Shown: positions 34,302 through 42,771 of the stretch, piece after piece | Numbering within the stretch: position 1 is the stretch's first letter | Layout: every line of letters starts with the position of its first letter | From: JAVJUS01 sp040220455 | GTDB taxonomy: Bacteria > Pseudomonadota > Alphaproteobacteria > DSM-16000 > Inquilinaceae | Assembly: GCA_040220455.1 (NCBI GenBank) | Contig: JAVJUS010000126.1 | Span: forward strand, 1-64,000 | DNA: 64,000 bases | Direction of reading: 5' to 3' | Notes under the pieces: generated by a model | Database searches by the model: none | What the model saw: only the letters and a program-made list of their open reading frames with translations | What the model was told of the DNA's origin: nothing | Made by a program: the position numbers and the translations under genes

Positions 34302-35654
34302 TCAGCCGGCGCTCACCGGGCGGCCGATCTTGCCGGCCTTGGCGCGCTCGCGCGTCTCCGACAGGGCGTTGGCGTGGCCGTCGAAGCCTTCGTAGAGCGC
34401 CAGCGTGCGCGCGTGGGGTGCCAGCAGGCGGTAGCCCTCCGCCGTGACGTAGCCGATGCCGATGCGCTTGAGGCAGTCGAACACCGACAGTGGCGAATAG
34501 GTCCGCGCGTTGCCGCCGGTCGGCAGGACAGCGTTGGGGCCGAGCACGAAGTTGCCGAGCGTGATCGGCGTGTTCTCGCCCAGCAGCACCTCGCCCGCGT
34601 GCTCGATCTTGCCCAGATGGGCGAAGGGCTCGGCGCCCAGGATCTCCAGATGCTCGGGCGCGTAGTCGTTGACGAAGGCGACCGCGGCCGCGAAGTCCGG
34701 CGCCAGCACGATGCCGCCGCGCTCCCCGCCCAGCACCGCCTTGGAGAAGCCGACCCGCTGCTCGCCCATCTGGGCCCAGTATTCGGGGATCGCCGCGCGC
34801 GCGGCCTCGGCCACCTCGCGGCTGTCGGTGACCAGATAGGCCGAGCTGTCGGGCCCGTGCTCGGACTCGATGATCAGGTCGAGCGCGGCGATCGCCGGGT
34901 TGGCCGTCGCGTCGGCCAGCACGATCGACTCGCTCGGTCCCGCCGGGGTGCCGGTGTCGATGCGGTGGGCGAGCTGCGCCTTGGCGGCCAGCACCCAGGG
35001 GCTGCCCGGCCCGACGATCTTGCGGCAGCGCGGCACCGTCTCGGTGCCGTAGGCGACGGCGGCCACGCCCTGGGCGCCGCCGCACTTGTAGACATTGGTG
35101 ACGCCGGCGAGCTTGGCGGCGACCAGCGTCGCGTCGTCGACCTCGCCGTCCGGGCCCGGCGGGGTGATGACGGCGATGTCCGGCACGCCGGCGACGACGG
35201 CCGGGATCGTGGTCATCATGACGACCGACGGGAAGGAGCCCTTGCCGCGCGGGACATAGCACGCGACCGAGGGGATCGGCGACCAGCGTTCCCCGGCATA
35301 GGCGCCGGGCTGCGTCTCCTCCAGCCACATCCGCTCGGGCATCTGGTCTTCGTGGAAGGCGCGGATGTTGCCGACCGCGAACTCGATCGCGGCGACGACC
35401 TCCGGCTCCAGGCTGTCGAAGGCGCGCTCGAAATCCGCCTCGGTCGCCGCGATGGCGTCGGCATCGACCGGCGACTTGTCGAACTCCCGCGCGAAGCGGG
35501 CGAGCGCGGCGTCGCCCTCGGTGCGGACCGCCTCGATGATCCGGGCGACGGGATCGGCGTATTTCGACAGGTCGGCCTCGGTGCGGACCATCAGCCGCGC
35601 CCGGTCGTCGGGAGAGAGGGCGTCGAGGACGTGAAGATTGATCTCCGAGCTCAT
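34302..35654 (-). CDS. hpsN: HisD-family dehydrogenase, HpsN-like (sulfopropanediol 3-dehydrogenase)
   Basis: This 450-residue protein of the histidinol dehydrogenase family has GPSESIVLADATANP, NDYAPEHLEI (Glu-His pair), GPNAVLPTGGNARTYSPLSV and GFDGHANA. The zinc-site segment reads IIESEHG, where HisD usually has QAEHG, so a ligand Gln is Glu. No other histidine genes are near, and the partners are two more dehydrogenases plus an importer. This fits HpsN, which oxidises (R)-DHPS to sulfolactate with NAD. It lies 22 nt after the permease gene. A HisD paralogue for another polyol is possible. Confidence 0.75.
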   Translation of the reverse strand: MSSEINLHVLDALSPDDRARLMVRTEADLSKYADPVARIIEAVRTEGDAALARFAREFDKSPVDADAIAATEADFERAFDSLEPEVVAAIEFAVGNIRAFHEDQMPERMWLEETQPGAYAGERWSPIPSVACYVPRGKGSFPSVVMMTTIPAVVAGVPDIAVITPPGPDGEVDDATLVAAKLAGVTNVYKCGGAQGVAAVAYGTETVPRCRKIVGPGSPWVLAAKAQLAHRIDTGTPAGPSESIVLADATANPAIAALDLIIESEHGPDSSAYLVTDSREVAEAARAAIPEYWAQMGEQRVGFSKAVLGGERGGIVLAPDFAAAVAFVNDYAPEHLEILGAEPFAHLGKIEHAGEVLLGENTPITLGNFVLGPNAVLPTGGNARTYSPLSVFDCLKRIGIGYVTAEGYRLLAPHARTLALYEGFDGHANALSETRERAKAGKIGRPVSAG

Positions 35655-35676
35655 GGCACGGGCTCCGGGTAACGGG

Positions 35677-36477
35677 TCAGCGCGACTTCAGGAAGATCTC
35701 GAGGCCGACCAGCCGGTCGAGCACCCGGATCGCGATGAAGGCCACGAGGATATAGACCACCGAGACGGCGGCAAGGTCGGGCGTGATCACCGATCGGATG
35801 GAGTTGTAGATCAGCACGGGCAGCGTGACGATCCGGGCGTCGACCAGCATCAGGCTGACGATGAACTCGTTGAACGCCAGGATGAACATCAGCAGCGCCC
35901 CGGTGATCACCCCGGGCGCCACCGCCGGCAGGGTCACCGTAGCGAAGGTCAGCAGCGGCGGCGCGCCGCAATTCGCCGCGGCGTGCTCCAGATCCGGGTC
36001 GAGCGCGTTCACGCTGGAGCCGACGGACCAGATCATGAACGGGATGTTGATCGCGCAGGTGGCAACGCCGACCGGCCAGAGGTTTCCCAGCACCCGGGCC
36101 TCGCCGAACACCAGCATGAGGCCGAGGCCCGAGACGATCAGCGGGATCGTGAACGGCAGCAGCAGGTAGATCTGGATGGTCGTCGCGAAGGCCAGGCGGT
36201 AGCGCGCCAGGGCGATCGCGGCCAGCGTGCCGATCGGCACGGCGAGCGCGGTGCAGATCACCGAGACCACGAAGCTGCGCCAGAACGCCTCGCGGAAGCC
36301 GCCCTCGACCAGGATCGATTCGTACCAGCGAAGCGACAGCCCCTCGGGCGGGAAGCGAATGATCTCGGACGCCGTGAACGACGCGATCAGGATGATCACC
36401 GTCGGCACCGCCAGGAAGATCAGGTCGAACCAGACCAGCGCCCAGACCGTCAGCTTGAGGGAGCGCGACCCGCTCAT
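35677..36477 (-). CDS. ABC transporter permease (PotC-like)
   Basis: This 266-residue inner-membrane permease of the spermidine/putrescine/2-aminoethylphosphonate group has six predicted helices. The coupling-loop motif appears as EHAAANCGAPPLLTFATVTLPAVAPG. A conserved FPPEGLSLRWYESI segment follows the first helix, typical of PotC. Its ATG overlaps the stop of the PotB-like gene by 4 nt. The gene is the fourth of the potADBC-type order seen here, and hpsN follows directly. The substrate is inferred to be the compound oxidised by the adjacent dehydrogenases. Confidence 0.88.
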   Translation of the reverse strand: MSGSRSLKLTVWALVWFDLIFLAVPTVIILIASFTASEIIRFPPEGLSLRWYESILVEGGFREAFWRSFVVSVICTALAVPIGTLAAIALARYRLAFATTIQIYLLLPFTIPLIVSGLGLMLVFGEARVLGNLWPVGVATCAINIPFMIWSVGSSVNALDPDLEHAAANCGAPPLLTFATVTLPAVAPGVITGALLMFILAFNEFIVSLMLVDARIVTLPVLIYNSIRSVITPDLAAVSVVYILVAFIAIRVLDRLVGLEIFLKSR

Positions 36478-37442
36478 GCCGCCCTCCTCTGCCGGTAGCC
36501 CAACGTGCCGACGCCGACGAGCGAGAAGATGACGCCGACCAGCAGGCTCGCCAGCATCACCAGGATAACGGCGAGCGCCGAGCCGAGTCCGGCATCGGCC
36601 ACGGCGAAGAAGCCGTCGTAGATCGCCGAGGCGATGAAGTCGTTGCTGCCGCCGCCCATGATCTCCGGCATCGCGAAATCGGTGATGGTCAGGGTGAAGA
36701 CCACGACGCCGGCCGCCACCAGCCCGGGCTTGGCCATGGGCAGGATGACGTGGCGCAGGGTTGACGGCCAGCGCGCGCCGAGGCTCTGGGAGGCGAGCTC
36801 GACCTCGCGCGGGATCGCCGTGACCGCGGGGGCCAGCATCAGGACCGCGAAGGGCAGCATGTACTGGACCAGGCCGATCAGCACGGCCGGATAGGTGTAG
36901 ATGATTTTGACCGGCTCGATCCCGACCGCGCCCAGAGTGGCGTTCACCAGCCCCTGGTTGCCGAGCACGATCAGCCAGCCATAGGCGCGCACGACCTGAC
37001 CGATGAAGAAGGGCAGGAACAGCCCGATCAGCAGCGCCTTGCGCACCCGCGCGCTGTCGGTGCGCACCATGGCGTAGGCATAGGGCAGCGCCAGGACCAG
37101 CGCGCCGGCGGTGACGACCACGGCGGCCAGCACCGTGCGGCCGATGATCTTCCAGTAGACCAGGCGGTCGAGAATCGTGGCGTAGTTGCCCAGCGACCAT
37201 TCCTCGGCCAGGCGGAAGGTCGCCCGGTCGAGCTCGCGGAAGCTCTGGTCGACCATGTAGGCCATGCCGGCGACCAGCAGCCCGATCAGCAGCGCGGCCG
37301 GCAGGAGAAAGACATACGGCGTGAGAGACTTCGGCATTCGCCCGAACACGGCCGCCCGTCCCGCCTCCAGCGCGAAGAGCAGGCGCAGGCCCGGCGATCG
37401 GTCCGGCGCGGGACGGGGCGCGGGGGCGGCCTCGGCGGTCAT
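36474..37442 (-). CDS. ABC transporter permease (PotB-like)
   Basis: This 322-residue permease has a first helix at ~42-62 (YVFLLPAALLIGLLVAGMAYM), the PotB-type FRELDRATFRLAEEWSLGNY segment, and coupling loop ELASQSLGARWPSTLRHVILPMAKPG. It pairs with the PotC-like protein. The start is ATG 37442 with GGGAGA upstream. The first ~35 residues are a Pro/Ala/Arg-rich cytoplasmic extension. Between this gene and the binding-protein gene lies a dispersed ~80-nt repeat, which could affect mRNA processing. Confidence 0.88.
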   Translation of the reverse strand: MTAEAAPAPRPAPDRSPGLRLLFALEAGRAAVFGRMPKSLTPYVFLLPAALLIGLLVAGMAYMVDQSFRELDRATFRLAEEWSLGNYATILDRLVYWKIIGRTVLAAVVVTAGALVLALPYAYAMVRTDSARVRKALLIGLFLPFFIGQVVRAYGWLIVLGNQGLVNATLGAVGIEPVKIIYTYPAVLIGLVQYMLPFAVLMLAPAVTAIPREVELASQSLGARWPSTLRHVILPMAKPGLVAAGVVVFTLTITDFAMPEIMGGGSNDFIASAIYDGFFAVADAGLGSALAVILVMLASLLVGVIFSLVGVGTLGYRQRRAA

Positions 37443-37476
37443 CGGGTCTCCCGAGGAAGAGGAACGTTCGTCACCC

Positions 37477-37555
37477 GTAGGTCGTCCACGGCCGAAGACC
37501 GTGCGCGACCGCGCGAGCGATGCCGTTGCGCACCGCTGCGCGGTGGGCAACCTAC
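37477..37555 (-). repeat. GTAGGTTGCCC...CGACCTAC dispersed element, copy 2
   Basis: Read on the minus strand, this 79-nt copy begins GTAGGTTGCCCACCG, contains GCGCAACGGCAT and ends GGCCGTGGACGACCTAC. It sits inside the transporter operon, in the 181-nt gap between the binding-protein and PotB-like genes. Confidence 0.85.
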
Positions 37556-37623
37556 AGGAATGTTTCGCGGCCGGGGATATCCGGCCGGCCCCGGGACGAG
37601 CGCCCCGGGACCGGCCGCATCGA

Positions 37624-38760
37624 TCAGCCCTGCATGATCTCGTTGAAGCGCGTGAACCAGTCGCTCTCGTGCTCCACGAGGATCGGCGTCGGCACCGAGA
37701 TCAGGCGCTCGAAATCCTCCGCCGTCGTCGGGTAGGCCGGATCGCCGACCAGGTCCTCCGGCGGCTCCAGACCGGGCCGGGTCGGCGGCAGGCCGAGGCC
37801 GTTGCACCAGGTCTGCATCGCTCCCGCCGAGATGGCGAAGTCGATGTACTGCTTGGCCCAGTAAAGCTCGTTTTCCGGCAGGCCCTTCGGGATCCACATC
37901 CCGTCGGTGTCGACCTTCGCGCCCTCCTCCGGCACGGTCCAGGCGACCGGGATGCCGTTCATCTTCGCCTCGCGGGCGTTGGAGATGATGGTGCAGGCGA
38001 CGTCGATCTCGCCGTTCTGGAACCAGTTGGTGAAGTCCGGATCCTCGCCCAGCAGCGGGTCCTGCTCGGCCAGCCTCGAAAGCCACTCCCAGGCCGGCTC
38101 CATGTTGTCCGGGATGTCGGCGACCGAGCCGCCGCCCAGCACCTGGCAGACCGGATGGAAACCGATGCCGTCGTCGTAGAGCGCGACACGGCCCTTGAAC
38201 CGGGGCTCGAGCATCACGTTCCACGAGGTCGGCGGGCCGTCCGGGAAGGCCTCTTCCCTGTACGCCATGACGTACACGTATGAGTACGTGTTGACGATCG
38301 GCCAGCCGTCGAAGCCCGCGGGCTTGGCCACATCGAGCAGCGCGTCGAGGTTGGAGAGGTCCGACAGGTCCTCCGTCACGCCGCGCAGGGCGGACTTCGT
38401 CGCGTTGGTCGTGGTGTCCCAGTTGATGTGGATCGGCGGCACGCGGCCCTGGTCGACCGCCGCCCAGATACGCGGCCGGATCTCGTTGTCCTCGGTCAGG
38501 TCGTGGCGCACGCGGATGCCGGTCGCCTCGGTGAAGGGGTTCGACACGCCCTCTTCCAGCGAGGCCACCCAGACGCCGCCCCAGGCGCGCACGATGATCT
38601 CCTCGGGCTTCTCCACATCCTGCGCCGCGGCGATCCGGGAGAGCGCGGCCGGGCCGAGCAGGCCCCCGGCGCCCAGCGCCAGCGCCGCCTTGCCGCCGCC
38701 GGACAGTACCTGCCGCCGGCGCGCCGGCCGGCCCAGAATCGGGATATGCTTGATCGTCAT
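37624..38760 (-). CDS. ABC transporter periplasmic binding protein (PotD-like)
   Basis: This 378-residue extracellular solute-binding protein of family 1/8 (spermidine/putrescine type) begins with RRRQVLSGGGKAALALGAGGLLG, a twin-arginine-like export signal ending before QDVEKPEE. The body has IIVRAWGGVWVASLEEGVSNPFTEATGI and a GLPENELYWAKQYIDF segment common to the PotD/AfuA-like group. It lies between the ATPase and permease genes. The binding site cannot be read from sequence. Next to hpsN-like genes a small anionic or polyol substrate such as DHPS is more likely than a polyamine. Confidence 0.85.
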   Translation of the reverse strand: MTIKHIPILGRPARRRQVLSGGGKAALALGAGGLLGPAALSRIAAAQDVEKPEEIIVRAWGGVWVASLEEGVSNPFTEATGIRVRHDLTEDNEIRPRIWAAVDQGRVPPIHINWDTTTNATKSALRGVTEDLSDLSNLDALLDVAKPAGFDGWPIVNTYSYVYVMAYREEAFPDGPPTSWNVMLEPRFKGRVALYDDGIGFHPVCQVLGGGSVADIPDNMEPAWEWLSRLAEQDPLLGEDPDFTNWFQNGEIDVACTIISNAREAKMNGIPVAWTVPEEGAKVDTDGMWIPKGLPENELYWAKQYIDFAISAGAMQTWCNGLGLPPTRPGLEPPEDLVGDPAYPTTAEDFERLISVPTPILVEHESDWFTRFNEIMQG

Positions 38761-38848
38761 CCTTGCCTCCTGCCCCTCGATGATTCGGGAGTTCGTGGTA
38801 TCCGCCCCGGCGGGACGGCTTGCGGCGGCACCCGCGGGCGCCGGCCGA

Positions 38849-40021
38849 TCAGGCGGGGAAGATGGTCAGGTCCTCCGCGCGCCAGCCGATGCGCACCCGC
38901 TCGCCCGGCGCGCGCGCCGGATGATGCAGCGGATCGGGATCGAAGATGCGGATCTCCGCCCCGTCGAGCGCGTCGCAGCGCAGCGTGTAGACCACCCGTT
39001 CCCCCTCGAAGACGATGTCGGCGACCTCCGCCTCGACGACGGTGTCGGCCGCCGACAGTCCGGCCGCCGTTCCCTCCAGGCGGACCTGCTCGGCGCGCAG
39101 CGCCGCCTCCGCGGCCGCGCCGTCGCTAGCGGCCTCCGCCTCCGGGGCCGGCCGGCCGGCGAGCGTCTCGCCGCCCACGCGGATCGCGGGCCGCCCGTCG
39201 GCTCCGCGCACCAGGGTGCCGCGCAGGAAGGTCGTCACGCCGATGAAGCCGGCGACGAAGCGGTTGGCGGGCGTGCGATAGGCCTCGACCGGCGAGGCGG
39301 CCTGCTGGATGCGCCCGCCATCCATGACGATCACCCGGTCGGACATGACGAGCGCCTCGCGCTGGTCGTGGGTGACGTTGATGGTGGTCACGCCCAGCTC
39401 GCGCTGGATGCGCCGGAATTCGAGCTGCATGTCCTCGCGCAGCTTGCGGTCGAGTGCGGCCAGCGGCTCGTCGAGCAGCAGCAGATCCGGCTCGAAGACC
39501 AGCGCGCGGGCGATCGCGACGCGCTGCTGCTGGCCGCCGGAGAGCTCGTGTATGCGCCGGCCGCCCAGCCCGCCGAGCTGGACCAGGTCCAGGAACCGCT
39601 CGACCCGGTCCGCGATCCCGCGCCGGGCGAAGCCGCGCATACGCAGGGGATAGGCCACGTTCTCCGCCGCCGTCATGTGCGGAAAGAGCGCCAGGCGCTG
39701 GAACACCATGCCGATCGAGCGGGCATGCGGTGGCACCGCGTTGACCGGCCGGCCGTGGATCGTGATCTCGCCGCCGGAGGGCTCGATGAAGCCGGCGATC
39801 ATGCGCAGCAGCGTCGTCTTGCCGGAGCCCGAGGGGCCCAGAATCGTCAGGAACGCGCCGCGCGCCAGCTCGAACGAGGCATCCTCCACCGCCACCACGC
39901 CGTCGAAGCTCTTGGACACGCCGGCGAGCGTGACCATCGGCGCCGTCCCGGACCCGGCCCCGGGAACCGCCGGCGCCCCCGAGCCCGACGCCGCAATTGA
40001 ACCGTTTCGCCCGCCCGACAA
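38849..40021 (-). CDS. ABC transporter ATP-binding protein (PotA-like)
   Basis: This ~390-residue ATPase has Walker A GPSGSGKTTLL, signature LSGGQQQRVAIARAL, Walker B LLLLDEPLAALD and H-loop NVTHDQREAL, all intact. The C-terminal ~130 residues form the TOBE regulatory domain typical of PotA/FbpC ATPases. The longest start is a TTG at 40021 with AGGGAG upstream; an internal ATG at 39937 just before VTLAGVSKSF is an alternative and would remove a Gly/Ser-rich extension. It is the first gene of the operon ending in the HpsP-like dehydrogenase gene, and is divergent from the PqiA-like gene. Confidence 0.9.
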   Translation of the reverse strand: MSGGRNGSIAASGSGAPAVPGAGSGTAPMVTLAGVSKSFDGVVAVEDASFELARGAFLTILGPSGSGKTTLLRMIAGFIEPSGGEITIHGRPVNAVPPHARSIGMVFQRLALFPHMTAAENVAYPLRMRGFARRGIADRVERFLDLVQLGGLGGRRIHELSGGQQQRVAIARALVFEPDLLLLDEPLAALDRKLREDMQLEFRRIQRELGVTTINVTHDQREALVMSDRVIVMDGGRIQQAASPVEAYRTPANRFVAGFIGVTTFLRGTLVRGADGRPAIRVGGETLAGRPAPEAEAASDGAAAEAALRAEQVRLEGTAAGLSAADTVVEAEVADIVFEGERVVYTLRCDALDGAEIRIFDPDPLHHPARAPGERVRIGWRAEDLTIFPA

Positions 40022-40217
40022 GCCCGCTTTTCTCCCTGCTGACGATCCCTTAGGTACGAATGTGTTGCAGTGCAGCCCAGCCCCGGACCCCTGTCAAGCG
40101 TGCGGGGGGATACGCCGAACTGCAGCAGTAGCGTGGCCGCTCGCTGGACCAATTGACTTCCAGGCGTTGAGCATCTTAAAAATAGAAAACTTGATCGCTT
40201 TAAATCTCACTATTAGT

Positions 40218-40784
40218 ATGCAAAATGAGTCGAGCATGACGCGACGCGGTAAGATCTCTATTGATCTCTCGACAATACACAGTGCAACGCAAAACAAGAC
40301 ACTCGATGACGGCCCGCCGGAGAGTTGGATCCCTATCGCATTGGGATCAGCTCTTGCGCTTCTCGCCCTAGGAATTATCGAGCCGATACTGACGGTTGAG
40401 AAATTTTTTATTTTTACCGATAGAATCTCAATTTACGAAGGAATGACCATGCTGGCCGACGATGGCGAATGGCTGGTCGCCGGCATCGTCTTCGCCTTCT
40501 CCGTCCTGTTCCCGGCAGGCAAGATCCTGGCGGCGCTCGTCGCCTGGCGGCGGCTGCGCCGGGGCGGCCGGCCGCCGGCCTGGATCGTCGAAGGCCTGCC
40601 GGCGCTCGGCCGGTGGTCGATGCTCGACGTCTTCGTGGTCGCCCTGATCGTCTTCTCGGTCAAGGCCAGCGCGCTGGGCGAGGCGAGCGTCGAGTTCGCC
40701 ATCGTGCCCTTCATCGCCGCCATCGCGCTGACCGCGCTCGCCACCCGGCGCATCGACCGGATCGCCCGCCGCCGGCGGGCCTGA
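40218..40784 (+). CDS. PqiA-like inner-membrane protein
   Basis: This ~188-residue protein has about four helices and the pattern of one PqiA (paraquat-inducible protein A) domain: ILTVEKFFIFTDRISIYEGMTML, then a helix ending VLFPAGKILAALVAW and a third near DVFVVALIVFSVKAS. Full PqiA has two such domains and two zinc-ribbon-like Cys motifs; none of the cysteines is present here. Its first ~230 nt and the upstream region are AT-rich, unlike the 3' part. The start is uncertain (ATG 40218 or 40236). It stands alone, divergent from the ABC operon. Confidence 0.7.
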   Translation: MQNESSMTRRGKISIDLSTIHSATQNKTLDDGPPESWIPIALGSALALLALGIIEPILTVEKFFIFTDRISIYEGMTMLADDGEWLVAGIVFAFSVLFPAGKILAALVAWRRLRRGGRPPAWIVEGLPALGRWSMLDVFVVALIVFSVKASALGEASVEFAIVPFIAAIALTALATRRIDRIARRRRA

Positions 40785-40831
40785 CCGGATCGGCCCCCGG
40801 AAGGCGGCCACGGGAGCCGGCCCGCCGGGCC

Positions 40832-41461
40832 TCAGGCCCGCGGCCGGCCGCCGTCGCCCACCGCGAGGCGGACGAGCTGGGGCAGGTTGCGCGCCTTGAG
40901 CTTGCGCATCAGGTTGGCCCGGTGGATCTCCACCGTGCGGTGGCTGATGCCCAGGCGCCGGGCGATGGCCTTGTTGGTGCCGCCGTTGATCAGGTGGCGC
41001 ATGACCTCGCGCTCGCGGGTGGTCAGCGTCGACAGGCGCTGGCGGATCACCGGCTCGGGCGGCGGAAACGTCTCGTGCCCGTCCTGCGCCAGGGCCTCGC
41101 GCACGGCGGTAGCGATGCGCTCGCCGGTGAAGGGCTTCTCGATGAAGTCGCGCGCCCCGTTCTTCATCGCCTCCACCGCCATGGGCACGTCGCCATGGCC
41201 GGTGATGACGAGCAGGGGTACGGCGAGGCCGCGCTCCTGCAGATGCTCGTTGAGCGCCAGGCCGTCCATGCCCGGCAGCCGGACATCGACCAGCAGGCAG
41301 GCGGCCCGGTCGACCGCGCGCGAGGCGAGCAGCGCCTCCGCGCTCTCGAAGGCCAGCACCCGCCACCCCTCCCCCGCCAGCAGGGCCGAGAGGGAATCGC
41401 GCACGCCCGTGTCGTCGTCGACGACGGCGATCAGCGGGGGCGCGTCGGATTGAGGACTCAT
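40832..41461 (-). CDS. FixJ/DctR-type response regulator
   Basis: This 209-residue two-domain regulator has a receiver with phospho-acceptor D59 (LLVDVRLPG), acidic pocket VVDDD at ~14-18 and Lys in IEKPF. A LuxR-type helix-turn-helix follows (LTTREREVMRHLINGGTNKAIARRLGISHRTVEIHRANLMRKL). It overlaps the kinase stop by 4 nt (ATGA), so the pair is one two-component system. FixJ-like architecture does not by itself imply control of the fix/cco genes; FNR-type boxes there point to a different regulator class. Confidence 0.9.
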   Translation of the reverse strand: MSPQSDAPPLIAVVDDDTGVRDSLSALLAGEGWRVLAFESAEALLASRAVDRAACLLVDVRLPGMDGLALNEHLQERGLAVPLLVITGHGDVPMAVEAMKNGARDFIEKPFTGERIATAVREALAQDGHETFPPPEPVIRQRLSTLTTREREVMRHLINGGTNKAIARRLGISHRTVEIHRANLMRKLKARNLPQLVRLAVGDGGRPRA

Positions 41462-42597
41462 CGAGCCGTCTCCGCGGCGGCGGGAAGATGAACGGAAAAC
41501 CGCGCCCCGCCACCCGGCGCCGGCCCGGCGACGATCGTCCCGCGGTGATCCTCGACGATCCGGCGGGCCAGAGCGAGCCCCAGGCCCAGGCCTTTGGCCT
41601 TGGTGGTGAAAAACGGCCGGAACAAGGCATCCCGGTCGCCCTCCGGCAAGCCCGGGCCGTTGTCGATCACGGTGATCACCACGCCGTCGGCACCCTCGAC
41701 CGGGACCGCGCGCACCGTGACGCGCCCCGCCTCGCCGACCGGCGTCGCGGCCGCCGCCTCCATGGCGTTGCGGACCAGGTTGACGATCACCTGCTGGATC
41801 TGGACCCGGTCGACATGCAACTCGGGCAGCGGGTCGGGGATCTCGATCTCGACGGGAGCGACGGTGGCGGGCGCGCCGATCGAGGCGAGCGCCACGGCGT
41901 CGGAGATCATCGAGGCCGGCTCCAGGTCCTCCGGCTCTGACGGGCGCGGCGCGACGAAGCGGCGCTGCTCGCGGATCAGCCGGCCGGCCCGGTCGATCTG
42001 CTCGGCGGCGCTGGCCAGGTAGTCGACCGCCGGCCCCTGCTCGATCCCGGCGGCGCGGAGCTGGCCGCGCGCGGCGTGGATGTAGCCCGCCGCCGCCGTC
42101 AGCGGCTGGTTGATCTCGTGGGCGAGTTCCGTCGCCATCTGGCCCACCGTGCTGAGCCGCGCCGCGTGGGCGAGCTCCGCCTGCAGGTCCTGGACGCGGA
42201 GCTGGGCGCTGCGTCGCGCGGTGACGTCGAAATGCATGACCACCAGGCCGTCGAGCGCATCGCCGCCCAGGCCGCCGGCCACGGCCAGATACCACTCCAT
42301 CCCCTGGGGCGTGCGGCACGGGTACTCGAAGCGAAGCTCTTCGGCGTCGCCCGCCAGGATGCGGCGGAGGCCGTCGGCCATTCGGCGCGCGTCCTCCGCC
42401 CCGGCCCGGGCCGCGGCGTCGCAGACCTCCAGGTAATTGCTGCCCACTCCGAGGGTCGGGTCGCGACTGGCATGGCGAATCCCGAAGTCACGCCAGCGGC
42501 GATTGACCGCGACGATCTCGCCTGTCGCGTCGAGCACGGCGACATTCGCCGGCAGCCTGTCCAGCAGATCCGGTCGATGGCGGTCGATCCGGTTCAC
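41458..42597 (-). CDS. PAS-domain sensor histidine kinase
   Basis: This 379-residue kinase has a PAS domain at ~10-125 (VLDATGEIVAVNRRWRDFG...EYPCRTPQGMEWYLAVAGG), phospho-acceptor H160 in ELAHEINQPL, N-box VIVNLVRNAMEAA and G boxes VIDNGPGLPEG and GLGLGLALARRIVEDH. There is no transmembrane segment, so it is probably cytosolic. This C4-dicarboxylate/FixL-like group pairs with FixJ-type regulators. I see no FixL heme-ligand region, so oxygen sensing is not supported. The signal is unknown. phnM is divergent, 174 nt away. Confidence 0.88.
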   Translation of the reverse strand: MNRIDRHRPDLLDRLPANVAVLDATGEIVAVNRRWRDFGIRHASRDPTLGVGSNYLEVCDAAARAGAEDARRMADGLRRILAGDAEELRFEYPCRTPQGMEWYLAVAGGLGGDALDGLVVMHFDVTARRSAQLRVQDLQAELAHAARLSTVGQMATELAHEINQPLTAAAGYIHAARGQLRAAGIEQGPAVDYLASAAEQIDRAGRLIREQRRFVAPRPSEPEDLEPASMISDAVALASIGAPATVAPVEIEIPDPLPELHVDRVQIQQVIVNLVRNAMEAAAATPVGEAGRVTVRAVPVEGADGVVITVIDNGPGLPEGDRDALFRPFFTTKAKGLGLGLALARRIVEDHRGTIVAGPAPGGGARFSVHLPAAAETAR

Positions 42598-42771
42598 GCT
42601 CGGCCTCCCCCACGAGGATACGCACGCCGTGCGCCGCGTCCCCGCCGCGGCGCCCGGTTGCCGGTCGTCGCCGCCAATCTAGCAGGCCTCGCCGCCCCGG
42701 TCAGCCGGCACCGCGTCGACACCCGGCCGGCGGGCCTTGCATCGCGGCCCCGGCCCGGACTATCCGAAGGG

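Noticed and set aside
34302..35654. Annotation as histidinol dehydrogenase (hisD)
   Set aside because: There are no histidine biosynthesis neighbours, it sits in an importer-dehydrogenase operon, and the zinc-site segment differs.
41458..42597. The kinase as an oxygen-sensing FixL controlling the cco genes
   Set aside because: The PAS domain lacks the heme-ligand region of FixL, and the oxidase promoters carry FNR-type rather than FixJ sites. Only the general FixL/FixJ-like architecture is supported.
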